A stretch of 64,000 bases of DNA, from the NCBI RefSeq assembly GCF_024741815.1, contig NZ_CP102951.1:3610001-3674000 (forward strand), written 5' to 3'. The position numbers and the translations under genes were made by a program. The notes below the pieces were generated by a model, which was not told the DNA's origin, did no database searches, and was given only the letters and a program-made list of their open reading frames with translations. Source of the stretch: Pseudomonas sp. LS1212. Lineage in GTDB: Bacteria > Pseudomonadota > Gammaproteobacteria > Pseudomonadales > Pseudomonadaceae. Of this stretch, positions 7,269 to 15,894 are shown piece after piece. Numbering within the stretch: position 1 is the stretch's first letter; each line of letters begins with the position of its first letter.

Positions 7269-8681
7269 ATGATGAAACGCTACGAGAAATTCGCCGACGA
7301 CATTGCCGAACTGATCCGCTCCGGAGTGCTGGGCCCCGGCCAGCGAGTGCCGTCGGTGCGTTATGCCAGCCAGACCCACGGGGTCAGCCCCTCGACGGTG
7401 TTCCAGGCCTACTACCTGCTGGAGCGTCGCGGGCTGATCCGGGCCCGGCCGCGCTCGGGGTACTTCGTCAACACCCACACGCCGACGCAGTTCAGCGAAC
7501 CGCAGATCAGCCACCAGGACAATGAGTCCACCGAGGTGGACGTCAGCGAGTTGGTGTTTTCGATTCTCGACTCGATGAAAGACCCGCAAACCGTGCCCTT
7601 TGGCTCGGCCTTCCCCAGCCCGAGCCTGTTCCCGCTACCGCGCCTGGCCCGTTCGATGGCCAGCGCCAGCCGGGAAATGGACCCGCGCATGGTGGTCACC
7701 GACCTGTCACCGGGCAACCCGCAACTGCGTCGGCAGATCGCCCTGCGCTACATGGTCGGCGGCCTGATGCTGCCCATGGAGGAGCTGCTGATCACCAACG
7801 GTGCACTTGAGGCGCTGAACCTGTGCCTTCAGGCCGTGACCGAACCGGGCGACCTGGTCGCGATCGAGGCGCCGGCCTTCTATGCCTGCCTGCAGGTATT
7901 GGAGCGGCTGAAGCTCAAGGCGGTGGAGATCCCGGTACACCCGCGCGAAGGCATCGATCTGACGGTGCTGGCGCAAACCCTGGAGCGGCATCCGATCAAG
8001 GCCGTCTGGTGCATGACCAATTTCCAGAACCCGGTCGGTGCAAGCATGCCCGAGGCCAAGAAACAGCAGCTGGTGGAACTGCTGCGCCAGCATCAGGTGC
8101 CGTTGATCGAAGACGATGTGTATGCCGAGCTCTACTACGCCCAGCAAGCGCCAAAACCGGCCAAGGCATTCGATACCGAAGGGCTGGTGATGCATTGCGG
8201 TTCCTTCGCCAAGAGCCTGGCGCCGGGCTATCGCATCGGCTGGGTGGCCGCCGGTCGCTTCGCGCAGAAGATCGAACGGCTGAAGCTGATGACCTCGCTC
8301 TGCGCCTCGATGCCGGCCCAGGCAGCGATTGCCGATTACCTGCAGCACGGCGGCTACGACCGCCACCTGCGCAAACTGCGTTATGCCCTGGAAGAACAGC
8401 AAAGCGCCATGCTCGCCGCCATCGCCCGGTATTTCCCCGCGCAAACCCGGGTCAGCCAACCGGCCGGCGGTTATTTCCTGTGGCTGGAACTGCCCGAGCA
8501 GATGGATTCGTTGAAGTTGTTTCAGATGGCGTTGGCGCAAGGCATCAGCATTGCGCCGGGGCCGATCTTTTCGCCGACCCAGCGGTTTCGTAATTGCATA
8601 CGGTTGAATTACGGCAGCCCGTGGACGGAGCAGTCGGAGAAGGCGATGGAGACGTTGGGCAGGATTGTGCGGTCGTTTTAG
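7269..8681 (+). CDS. MocR/PdxR-type regulator (GntR wHTH + aminotransferase fold)
   Basis: A 470-residue chimeric regulator. Residues ~1-75 form a GntR winged helix (VPSVRYASQTHGVSPSTVFQAYYLLERRGL). Residues ~100-465 form an aminotransferase class I fold with the PLP lysine near 315 in SFAKSLAPGYRIGW and the substrate motif TNFQNPVG. MocR proteins bind PLP or a PLP-amino acid adduct and control vitamin B6, GABA or amino acid genes. No dedicated target is adjacent: ccoG precedes it by 37 bases and the downstream SDR gene is convergent. ATG codons at 7269 and 7272 are both possible starts. Confidence 0.9.
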   Translation: MMKRYEKFADDIAELIRSGVLGPGQRVPSVRYASQTHGVSPSTVFQAYYLLERRGLIRARPRSGYFVNTHTPTQFSEPQISHQDNESTEVDVSELVFSILDSMKDPQTVPFGSAFPSPSLFPLPRLARSMASASREMDPRMVVTDLSPGNPQLRRQIALRYMVGGLMLPMEELLITNGALEALNLCLQAVTEPGDLVAIEAPAFYACLQVLERLKLKAVEIPVHPREGIDLTVLAQTLERHPIKAVWCMTNFQNPVGASMPEAKKQQLVELLRQHQVPLIEDDVYAELYYAQQAPKPAKAFDTEGLVMHCGSFAKSLAPGYRIGWVAAGRFAQKIERLKLMTSLCASMPAQAAIADYLQHGGYDRHLRKLRYALEEQQSAMLAAIARYFPAQTRVSQPAGGYFLWLELPEQMDSLKLFQMALAQGISIAPGPIFSPTQRFRNCIRLNYGSPWTEQSEKAMETLGRIVRSF

Positions 8682-8791
8682 CGGATATCGCAGGCAGGCC
8701 CGCGACGAGGCCCTCAAGACTTGCCGGGGGCAACGATACTCTCTCAAGGTCGCTGCAAAATCAGCGATACGGGCTTGGCGGCAGGCGGTTA

Positions 8792-8817
8792 CTCGTTCCC
8801 ACGCGCGTGGGAACGAG
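8792..8817. repeat. 26-bp perfect palindrome (REP-like)
   Basis: CTCGTTCCCACGC is followed immediately by its own reverse complement, giving a perfect 26-base palindrome between two convergent genes. The core GTTCCCACG...CGTGGGAAC is a recurrent Pseudomonas intergenic repeat. It could also act as a bidirectional termination hairpin. Confidence 0.6.
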
Positions 8818-8836
8818 GAGGCCGCGATTGGCCGCG

Positions 8837-9583
8837 TTAGCGGCCACCACCCAGGTCAACGAAGGTCCCGGTCGAATACGAGGCCTTGTCCGACAGCAGC
8901 CAGATAATCGCCTCGGCCACCTCGCTTGCCTGCCCGCCCCGCCCCATGGGGATTGTCGACTCGAGCTTGCTGACCCGGTCCGGGTCGCCGCTCAGGGCGT
9001 GGAAATCGGTATGGATGTACCCCGGCCTTACCGCATTGACGCGGATGCCCTCGCCCGCCACTTCCCTGGAAAGCCCAACGGTGAAGGTGTCCAGCGCGCC
9101 CTTGGAGGCAGCGTAGTCGACGTACTCGCTCGGCGAACCGAGCCGCGCCGCCACCGATGACACGTTGACGATACTGCCGCCCTGCCCGCCATGCAGCGTG
9201 GACATGCGCTGGACCGCATGCTTGGCGCACAGGATCGGCCCCACCACGTTGGTCTTCATGATTTTCAGCAGACGGAACTCGGACATTTCCTCGACCCGGG
9301 ATTTCTGCCCCACAGTGCCTGCATTGTTGACCAGCGCCGTCACCCGACCGAGCTCGGCATCGACACGGTTGAACAGATGGGTCACTTCATCTTCGATGCT
9401 GACATCGGCGCGCACGGTGATGGCTTCTGCACCCAATTCGCGCACCTGCTCGAGCACCCGGTGCGCCGCCTGTTCGTCGGTCTGGTAGTTGATGCAGATG
9501 CGGTAGCCCTCGCGGGCCGCAAGCAGCGCGGTGGCGGCGCCGATGCCGCGGCTGGCGCCGGTGATGACGATGACTTTTTCCAT
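8837..9583 (-). CDS. SDR-family oxidoreductase
   Basis: A 248-residue classical short-chain dehydrogenase: nucleotide-binding GASRGIG (residues 9-15), NNAG, catalytic Ser in VNVSSVAA, and the YAASK active-site Tyr/Lys pair. The C-terminal PIPMGRGG-type region and TGTFVDLGGG end are typical of the 3-oxoacyl-ACP reductase/glucose 1-dehydrogenase-like group. The substrate cannot be read from sequence. The gene is monocistronic; its upstream gap contains an outer-membrane-protein remnant on the other strand. Confidence 0.9.
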   Translation of the reverse strand: MEKVIVITGASRGIGAATALLAAREGYRICINYQTDEQAAHRVLEQVRELGAEAITVRADVSIEDEVTHLFNRVDAELGRVTALVNNAGTVGQKSRVEEMSEFRLLKIMKTNVVGPILCAKHAVQRMSTLHGGQGGSIVNVSSVAARLGSPSEYVDYAASKGALDTFTVGLSREVAGEGIRVNAVRPGYIHTDFHALSGDPDRVSKLESTIPMGRGGQASEVAEAIIWLLSDKASYSTGTFVDLGGGR

Positions 9584-9641
9584 GGACAGTACTTGGCCCC
9601 CGTTTGGTGATGGGGGTGAAGGCTAACGCATGTCGGGGTGA

Positions 9642-9755
9642 TGCCGGAAGGTCCTTCGGCGTCGCAGCTACGGCAATACCGCCGATCTGGTGCGTGATGA
9701 CGGGGAAGAGCCCGACGAGGCGCGTTTTGTAGCCGGGGTTCGGCTGTGGTTTTGA
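9642..9755 (+). pseudogene. 3' remnant of an outer-membrane beta-barrel gene
   Basis: An open frame with normal Pseudomonas codon use ends ARFVAGVRLWF followed by TGA at 9753-9755. Alternating hydrophobics with a terminal Phe form the BAM-recognised beta-signal of outer-membrane barrels. There is no start codon and the frame is closed at 9639, so only the last ~30 codons of a porin-like gene remain. The call rests on the C-terminal pattern only. Confidence 0.4.
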
Positions 9756-9833
9756 GGCAGGCAATCGAACGAAACCACGCTCGGGAAGTCCCCTGAAGTA
9801 AGAGGCCGGTTCGAGCGCCTCTGAGGAGTGGCT

Positions 9834-10754
9834 GTGACGCAACAAGCACCCTTGGCTGGACGCAAGAGCTGTTCCACTTGGCTTGGATGGCTCTTGCTCT
9901 CGATTCTGGCTTATATGCCCCTGGGGTATGGGCAAGATGCCCAAACACTCAACACACGTTATATGGCGCTGCAAGAACAGTTGGCCAACAGTCCGTTTCA
10001 ACGCCCGCTCTACCTGGAGTCGCGTGAAGCGGAAAATAATCTGACCGGCGACATCTATGCGCTGACCGAGCAACCCTATGCCGTTGTCAGCTCGGCGCTG
10101 CAGGGCATTGGCCAATGGTGCGATATCCTGATCCTGCATCTGAACGTAAAGAACTGTCGCGCGTCTTCTAAAGCCGAGGACACCTTGAGCGTCGATATCG
10201 GACGCAAGTCGGAACAGTCGCTGAGCGAAACCTACCGATTCGACTTCTTGTATCAAATCGTCGCAACCACACCCGATTACCTGCGAGTCATGCTGAGCGC
10301 CCCGCAGGGCCCCATAGGAACGAGTGATTACCGCATCGAACTCGAAGTGCTGGGCCTCGACTCGCAGCGCAGCTTCCTGCATTTGTCATATTCGTATGAC
10401 TACGGTATGGCCGCCCGCATGGCCATGCAGAGCTATCTGGCGACGACCGGCCGCAACAAGGTGGGTTTCAGCATCGTTGGCCAGGCGGCCGATGGCCAGC
10501 CTGTCTATATCAGAGGCATGCGCGGGGTGGTGGAGCGCAATTCGATGCGCTATTACCTGGCGCTCGAAGCCTACCTCGGCGCGTTGTCAAAACCTGCGTC
10601 GGAGCAGCTGGAAAAACGCCTGAGTGACTGGTATGCCGGTATCGAGCGCTATCCACGGCAGCTGCAAGAGCTCGAGCGCAGCGAATACCTGGACATGAAA
10701 TACAAGGAAATCCAGCGCCAGCAGGAAGAGGATGCAGCACCAACGACACAGTAG
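9834..10754 (+). CDS. conserved exported protein, function unknown
   Basis: About 306 residues beginning with a basic stretch and a hydrophobic segment (WLGWLLLSILAYMPLGYGQ), a probable signal peptide. The rest is soluble, moderately charged, with no motif I can assign. The last ~40 residues (QLQELERSEYLDMKYKEIQ) look helical. The start is taken as GTG 9834, with GAGGAG 5 bases upstream; GTG 9828 is inside that site. It is probably periplasmic or membrane-anchored. It is monocistronic. Confidence 0.75.
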   Translation: MTQQAPLAGRKSCSTWLGWLLLSILAYMPLGYGQDAQTLNTRYMALQEQLANSPFQRPLYLESREAENNLTGDIYALTEQPYAVVSSALQGIGQWCDILILHLNVKNCRASSKAEDTLSVDIGRKSEQSLSETYRFDFLYQIVATTPDYLRVMLSAPQGPIGTSDYRIELEVLGLDSQRSFLHLSYSYDYGMAARMAMQSYLATTGRNKVGFSIVGQAADGQPVYIRGMRGVVERNSMRYYLALEAYLGALSKPASEQLEKRLSDWYAGIERYPRQLQELERSEYLDMKYKEIQRQQEEDAAPTTQ

Positions 10755-10819
10755 GTGCTGATTGGCATTGGGCTGGGGTTTCGAGTGCCTGAGGATCGCT
10801 CAAGCACTCGCGCCCTGCA

Positions 10820-11341
10820 TCAGTGATCGTTTTTGGAGGACGATTCGACGGCGTTTCTCAGGCCTTTCGAGTTGTGCGTGCCCGGCGTGCTACCGGCGAT
10901 CGCCGTCGCCTTGGTCAACCCGCGGGTGTCCTTGGAATGGGCAATTCCTGAGGTTGTCGTACCATGGCCCTTGTCATTGTTGCGTGTGCTGCCGTAATGA
11001 TTGCCACTGAGCCCATGATCCCGAGTGGCTTTTGCAGCATGCCCTTCGCTCAGGCCCTTGCCTTGACCCTTGCCACCCAAGCCGCCGGAATGACCACCAC
11101 CATGACCCGCCCCGCCGCCGTGGCCACCGCCATGACCGCCACCATGGCCACCTCCGCCGCCATGGCCACCACCACCACCACCACCACCACCACCACCACC
11201 ACCACCGCCACCGCCACCGCCACCGCCATCTTTAGCCTGAGCGGAGGCGATGAAAGATACTTCACCTGGAAGTATCGAAATGGCTGTAAATGCCAGGGTG
11301 CAGGCAGTCAGCGCTACAAGGATTTTCTTTTTTATCAACAT
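10820..11341 (-). CDS. secreted Gly/His-rich repeat protein
   Basis: A 173-residue protein with a signal peptide (MLIKKKILVALTACTLAF start), then an uninterrupted run of about 21 glycines, then GGGH/GGHG-type repeats, and a polar tail rich in Ser, Thr, Lys and His. The start at 11341 has GGAGG upstream. The glycine run is written mostly as one triplet (ACC on the + strand near 11160-11230), a slippage-prone tract whose length may vary between strains. His-Gly repeats suggest metal binding or a surface/matrix role; that is inference. It precedes a DUF411 copper-type protein on the other strand, which gives weak support to a metal link. Confidence 0.75.
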   Translation of the reverse strand: MLIKKKILVALTACTLAFTAISILPGEVSFIASAQAKDGGGGGGGGGGGGGGGGGGGGGHGGGGGHGGGHGGGHGGGAGHGGGHSGGLGGKGQGKGLSEGHAAKATRDHGLSGNHYGSTRNNDKGHGTTTSGIAHSKDTRGLTKATAIAGSTPGTHNSKGLRNAVESSSKNDH

Positions 11342-11523
11342 GAGTCCTCCAGACCGTTCAGTACGGCGTAGGTAGGACAACTGCCAGCATTTAAGGTTTC
11401 ACGGCCAGACGCTCCGCGGCGACGCGAAGTGGGCAAGTAGGCTTAAAATTTTGTAATACTTCCCTCAGCTTTCTGACAGCCTCCGCTGGTAATCTGCGAG
11501 GTTGCTCACACAGGAGATCCAAC

Positions 11524-11979
11524 ATGTTGCACACTCGCCCGCTACGGCGCATCGCATTGCTGGCGCTGTTGGCGACCAGCTCTCTGGCCCAGGCAGCCGA
11601 AGCGTTGAACATCGATGTCTACCGCGACCCCAACTGTGGTTGCTGCAAGGCCTGGATCAGCCACCTGAAAGAGAACGGCTTCACCGTCCAGGACCATGAG
11701 GAGCCGAACATGAGCGCAGTCAAGCAACGCCTCGGCGTAGAGCCGCGACTGGCTTCGTGCCACACCGGGGTGATCGACGGCAAGTTCGTCGAAGGCCATG
11801 TGCCGGCCGACCAGGTCAAGGCGTTGCTCAAGCGTGACGACTTGCGCGGGCTGGCCGTGCCGGGCATGCCGAAGGGGTCGCCGGGCATGGAAGTCGAGGG
11901 CCGCCAGGATGCCTATCAGGTCATCGGCCTTACCCGGGCCGGTGCCGATGAAGTGGTGGCCGAGTACCCGGGCAAATGA
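11524..11979 (+). CDS. DUF411 (CopG-like) periplasmic metal-binding protein
   Basis: A 151-residue protein with a cleavable signal peptide (ending AQAAEA). The mature part has the DUF411 hallmarks: RDPNCGCCKAW near the N-terminus, LASCHT, GHVPADQVKALL and GMPKGSPGME. DUF411/CopG proteins occur in copper and silver resistance loci and bind copper through these cysteines. The start follows AGGAGATCCAAC. Two short genes (this and the YqaA-like gene) follow each other closely and may be co-transcribed. Confidence 0.9.
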   Translation: MLHTRPLRRIALLALLATSSLAQAAEALNIDVYRDPNCGCCKAWISHLKENGFTVQDHEEPNMSAVKQRLGVEPRLASCHTGVIDGKFVEGHVPADQVKALLKRDDLRGLAVPGMPKGSPGMEVEGRQDAYQVIGLTRAGADEVVAEYPGK

Positions 11980-11995
11980 GTCTTGACCGGCCTTG

Positions 11996-12430
11996 ATGCT
12001 GGGTTATGGGAGCCTGTTCCTGGCAGCGTTCGGGGCAGCGACACTGCTGCCCCTGCAATCTGAGGCCGTTCTGGTCGGGCTGCTGCTCAAAACCCCGTCA
12101 GCGGTAGCTTGGCTGCTGCTGATCGCCACTGCTGGCAATCTGCTGGGCTCGATCGTCAACTGGCTGCTGGGCCGCTCCATCGAGCACCTGCGCAACCGGC
12201 GCTGGTTCCCGATGAGCCCACGGCAGTTGGAACGGGCCCAACGCCATTACCAACGCTATGGCCAATGGTCCCTGCTGCTGAGCTGGGTGCCGATCATCGG
12301 CGACCCGCTGACCTTGATCGCCGGCGTCATGCGCGAACCCTTCTGGCGCTTCGTCCTGATCGTCGGCGTGGCCAAGGGCGCCCGCTATGGCGTGCTGGCA
12401 TGGCTGACCCTGGGCTGGTCAGCGGCCTAG
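11996..12430 (+). CDS. YqaA-family (DedA/VTT-like) inner-membrane protein
   Basis: 144 residues with three to four hydrophobic segments and the VTT/SNARE-associated signature: an N-terminal re-entrant-like stretch (TLLPLQSEAVLVGLL), GNLLGSIVNWLLGR, then SWVPIIGDPLTLIAGVMR and a C-terminal helix. DedA-like proteins are linked to lipid carrier recycling; YqaA itself is uncharacterised. ATG 11996 is preferred over TTG 11993. The stop overlaps the end of the convergent DinB gene by 4 bases. Confidence 0.85.
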   Translation: MLGYGSLFLAAFGAATLLPLQSEAVLVGLLLKTPSAVAWLLLIATAGNLLGSIVNWLLGRSIEHLRNRRWFPMSPRQLERAQRHYQRYGQWSLLLSWVPIIGDPLTLIAGVMREPFWRFVLIVGVAKGARYGVLAWLTLGWSAA

Positions 12431-12999
12431 CGGTTCCAGATCTGCGCCTCGGTCCAGCCCAGTTCGGCGAAGTCCCGGGCGCGCAACTCGGCATCCGATT
12501 CACAGAAGAACTCATCGAGCTGCGGCGTCTTGACCCCGGTTTCGCACAACATCGCATGCACATGGCCACGGTGGTGGGTCTGGTGCTCGAACAGGTGCGC
12601 GACCAGGCGCAGGCGCTGTTCGCGTTGCACCCGGTCCGGGCGCACGATGCTGACGTAGCGGTTCAGGTTTTCGTCGTGCAGATGCGAGCAGTAGGCGATC
12701 AGGCGATGGTCGGCCTGGGCCTGCTCGCGTTGCAGTTGCTCGCAGTCATCGAATTGTTCCTCAGGCTCGACAAAAAGCTCCGGGGCCTCGCCCGCCTGCT
12801 CACACTCCAGCGCCTGCAGGTACAGCCAGTCCACGATCAGAATATGATTGAGCGTGAGCTTGATCGAGGGAAAGAAACTGCACCTGGGCTCGACGAACTC
12901 ATCCTGGCTCAGCTGCAGGCAAGCCTTGTACAAACGATGATTGGCCCAGGCATTGTTGTAGGCCATGCTCAGCAAGTGATGCGACAGTTGATTGGCCAC
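12427..12999 (-). CDS. DinB-family metalloprotein
   Basis: 190 residues predicted as a four-helix DinB bundle. The three metal-binding histidines fit LTLNHILIVDWL (first), and LVAHLFEHQTHHRGHVH (second and third). DinB-fold enzymes use a divalent metal in thiol transfer or isomerisation; the substrate is unknown here. It lies 10 bases downstream of zapE on the same strand, suggesting co-transcription. Confidence 0.85.
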   Translation of the reverse strand: MANQLSHHLLSMAYNNAWANHRLYKACLQLSQDEFVEPRCSFFPSIKLTLNHILIVDWLYLQALECEQAGEAPELFVEPEEQFDDCEQLQREQAQADHRLIAYCSHLHDENLNRYVSIVRPDRVQREQRLRLVAHLFEHQTHHRGHVHAMLCETGVKTPQLDEFFCESDAELRARDFAELGWTEAQIWNR

Positions 13000-13009
13000 G
13001 GCGGTGTCC

Positions 13010-14128
13010 TCAGCAAAACCGTTGCAGTTGCATTTCCCGCAACCGGCTCAACGTACGCCGGAACGGGAACGACAGATACCCTTGAGTGTAGAGTGCTTCG
13101 AGCGGAATTTGCGCTTCGAGGTAAAGCGGCACCTTGCGGTCATAGCACTCGTCGACCAGGGCGATGAAGCGCCGCACACTGTCGTCGTGTACCGAGAGCT
13201 GGGGCAACTCACGGTCCCCGGCCTCCACCCGCTCCACGCCATCTTCGGTGCCCCGGGCAATCTTCGCCGCTCGCTGCCGGGCACTGAGGTCCGGGACCTC
13301 GCCAAGCAGGATGACCGTGAAGCGATCGCACAAGGCCATGAACTCCATTGCCGCCAACGGGGCCTCGTACAGATCGGCATAGCGGCACCACAGCACCTTG
13401 TCGCTGACCTGCACCACATTGAGGCGACGATGGCCTACTGCCAGCGAATCGCAATGCGAGGGGGCATCGCCGCTCAAGCGCCGGAACACGTTTGGCAACG
13501 CACTGGGCTGATCATTGCTATTGACCCAGTAACGCTGTTCCCGCGCCCCCGGATGCAGTCGATGATCCTGTTCGCCCGCCACGCTCACCACCTGCATGCA
13601 ACGCTCGATCGCGGCAATCGCCGGGACAAAGCGCTGGCGATTGAACCCGTCGCTGTAAAGCTGGTGCGGCGGCTGATTGGAGGTTGCTACCACCACCACG
13701 CCGGCCTCGAACATGACCTCCAGCAGGCGCCCGAGAATGATCGCATCACCAATGTCGCTGACGAAGAACTCGTCGAAACACAAGACGCGGATTTCCTCGC
13801 TCAACTGCCGCGCCAGTGCCTGCAAGGGGTCGCTGGTGCCAGTGAGCTGGAACAGGCGCTGGTACACCCAGCTCATGAAGTGATGGAAATGCTGGCGCCG
13901 GGCCGGTAGCTGCAAGCATTGATGAAACTGGTCCATCAGCCAGGTCTTGCCGCGCCCCACCGGCCCCCAGAGGTACACACCATTGACGCGCCCGGATTGT
14001 TGCAGCGCCTCAAAGCACTGCTGCAGGGCATGCACGGCGTGCCGTTGGGCATCGTCGGCGGCGAACCCACGCTGCTCGATGGCGAACCGATAGGCGGCCA
14101 GCGGTGACTCGAAGGCAGAACTGGACAT
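13010..14128 (-). CDS. zapE: cell division ATPase ZapE (AFG1-like)
   Basis: A 372-residue AFG1/ZapE P-loop ATPase: Walker A WGPVGRGKTWLMD, Walker B VLCFDEFFVSD, sensor-type VATSN, and the family C-terminal region ending in the LSRLREMQLQRF helix. ZapE destabilises or regulates FtsZ rings at late division and is common in proteobacteria. The start at 14128 (MSSSAF) is chosen over a TTG at 14152; GAGGA lies about 12 bases upstream. Confidence 0.92.
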   Translation of the reverse strand: MSSSAFESPLAAYRFAIEQRGFAADDAQRHAVHALQQCFEALQQSGRVNGVYLWGPVGRGKTWLMDQFHQCLQLPARRQHFHHFMSWVYQRLFQLTGTSDPLQALARQLSEEIRVLCFDEFFVSDIGDAIILGRLLEVMFEAGVVVVATSNQPPHQLYSDGFNRQRFVPAIAAIERCMQVVSVAGEQDHRLHPGAREQRYWVNSNDQPSALPNVFRRLSGDAPSHCDSLAVGHRRLNVVQVSDKVLWCRYADLYEAPLAAMEFMALCDRFTVILLGEVPDLSARQRAAKIARGTEDGVERVEAGDRELPQLSVHDDSVRRFIALVDECYDRKVPLYLEAQIPLEALYTQGYLSFPFRRTLSRLREMQLQRFC

Positions 14129-14237
14129 TACGCGCGGGTGTCCTCGAATCAATCGACGGTTGGGGAAAGTGAGTAAAAACGACCATTATCCTTTGAAGTC
14201 GTCGATTGCAGAAGCCGGATGCTCGGTTCGAGGCCAA

Positions 14238-15428
14238 TCAATTCGCAGTGAGCTGCGTTTCCTGACCCGAGTCGGACTGCTCCAGGCCCACCTTGAGCAA
14301 GGCCCCATCGTCCTCATCGGTCAGCACATACAAATACCCGTCGGGGCCCTGGCGCACATCACGGATGCGCGACTTCAACTCGCCCAGCAGGCGTTCTTCG
14401 TGAATGACCTTGTCCCCCTCCAATTGCAGGCGAATCAATTGCTGGGAGACCAGCGCACCGATGAACAGGTTGTGCTGCCATGCCTTGAAACGCCCATTGT
14501 CGTAGAACGCCATGCCGCTGATAGCCGGCGACTTTTCCCAGACATGGTGCGGGCCGAGCGCCCCCTCGACGGACTTGCCCCTGGCTTCCGGGATCGGCGC
14601 ACCCGAATAGTTGATGCCGTGGGTTGCCAGCGGCCATCCGTAGTTCTTGCCGCGCTGGACGATATTCACCTCGTCGCCGCCGCGCGGACCGTGTTCGTCG
14701 GTCCAGAGCTGGCCGGTCCAGGGGTTGAGGGCAGCACCCTGCTGGTTGCGGTGGCCGTAGGACCAGATTTCCGGACGTACCCCGGCCTGGCCGACAAAGG
14801 GGTTGTCATCGGGCACCTTGCCGTCAGGATAAAGGCGCACCACCTTGCCTTGCAGCTTGTCCAGGTCCTGGGACGTGGCACGCTGGTTGTTTTCGCCCAG
14901 GGCAATGAACAGGTGACCGTCGCGGTCGAACACCAGGCGCGAACCGAAGTGGAGGCCACTGGAGAGTTTGGGTTCCTGGCGGAATATCACCCTGAAGTCT
15001 TGCAACTGGGTCAGGTCGGCCGACAAGCGCCCGCGCCCGACCGCCGTGCCCGCGGTATCGCCCTTGCCACCGCCTTCGGCATAGGACAGGTAAACCAGCC
15101 GGTCCCGTTTGAAATCAGGTGACAGCGCCACATCGAGCAAACCGCCCTGCCCCCTGGCAAAGACCTCGGGCGTTCCGCTGATGGGTGCACCGACCTTGCC
15201 ATCGCTGCTGACCACACGCAGGTTGCCCTGCCGTTCGGTGACCAGCATACCCTTGGCGTCCGGCAGAAAGGCCAGGGCCCAGGGGTGATTCAAACCCTGG
15301 GCAATGGTTTCGACGCGGATCTCACCCAGCTCGCTCGGGTAGGTGCGTTCAGGTGCAGCCCCGGCGGTCAGTGGCAGGTAGCACAGCGCAAGCGCACAGC
15401 AGGCTGTCAACAGGCGGTTGGATGGCAT
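14238..15428 (-). CDS. PQQ-dependent soluble aldose/sorbosone dehydrogenase
   Basis: A 396-residue secreted protein with signal peptide (LLTACCALALCYLPLTAGAA). Six-bladed propeller motifs of the GSDH/sGDH family are clear: LNHPWALAFLPD, TERQGNLRVV, GGLLDVALSPDF, WSYGHRNQQG and WTDEHGPRGGDEVN. This family (E. coli YliI/Asd) oxidises aldoses in the periplasm using PQQ. The start at 15428 is supported by GAGGAG; a longer frame upstream to 15737 runs antisense through low-complexity sequence and is not used. Confidence 0.9.
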   Translation of the reverse strand: MPSNRLLTACCALALCYLPLTAGAAPERTYPSELGEIRVETIAQGLNHPWALAFLPDAKGMLVTERQGNLRVVSSDGKVGAPISGTPEVFARGQGGLLDVALSPDFKRDRLVYLSYAEGGGKGDTAGTAVGRGRLSADLTQLQDFRVIFRQEPKLSSGLHFGSRLVFDRDGHLFIALGENNQRATSQDLDKLQGKVVRLYPDGKVPDDNPFVGQAGVRPEIWSYGHRNQQGAALNPWTGQLWTDEHGPRGGDEVNIVQRGKNYGWPLATHGINYSGAPIPEARGKSVEGALGPHHVWEKSPAISGMAFYDNGRFKAWQHNLFIGALVSQQLIRLQLEGDKVIHEERLLGELKSRIRDVRQGPDGYLYVLTDEDDGALLKVGLEQSDSGQETQLTAN

Positions 15429-15438
15429 GAAAAGCTCC

Positions 15439-15777
15439 TCAGGGTGCTCTCTCGAGCGGGCGCTCGGGTCGTGGGGTACCCGGCAGCGGGGCCTGTTGCT
15501 CACGGCGCAGGTTTTCACCGTTGCCGATGCCGCGGTTTTCGAGGGTTGGGGGGCGTGGATTGGGCATCGTCGAGGGCCCGCGCACGGGCGGCGTGCTGGG
15601 CACGCTGCCCTGGCGGCTGTTGGGATTGATGCGGCGGATCGGGCTGTTATAGGGATTGGTCGAGCCCGCGGCCAGCAGTTGCGGCGAACCCCGGGGGGAC
15701 GCCTGCACGGCCGGCAGCGGATCGAGCAGCAATGCACCCAGCAGCAGCGCGGCCAGGCCTTGCACAGAGCGCTTCAC
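15439..15777 (-). CDS. small Pro/Arg-rich exported protein
   Basis: A 112-residue protein with a hydrophobic N-terminus (VQGLAALLLGALLLDPLPAV), likely a signal peptide, then a Pro-, Arg- and Asn-rich low-complexity tail with no recognised domain. The GTG start at 15777 has GAGGTG six bases upstream. It lies 10 bases before the sugar dehydrogenase start, so the two are likely one transcript. Function unknown. Confidence 0.65.
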   Translation of the reverse strand: MKRSVQGLAALLLGALLLDPLPAVQASPRGSPQLLAAGSTNPYNSPIRRINPNSRQGSVPSTPPVRGPSTMPNPRPPTLENRGIGNGENLRREQQAPLPGTPRPERPLERAP

Positions 15778-15894
15778 GACAATCACCTCATGCGCGGTTT
15801 CCAATAGGCATTGGATAGCCTAAGGCTGCCCGGGTTCGATGGGAAACCCCGGTATCGCGCAGAGGTGATTCTTTTTGTAACCGGACGGCCTTCC

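Noticed and set aside
12109..13167. 352-codon + strand frame across YqaA-like and DinB genes
   Set aside because: It spans two genes already explained on their own strands and shows no motif.
14160..15122. 320-codon + strand frame over the sugar dehydrogenase
   Set aside because: Antisense to propeller motifs; composition typical of a shadow.
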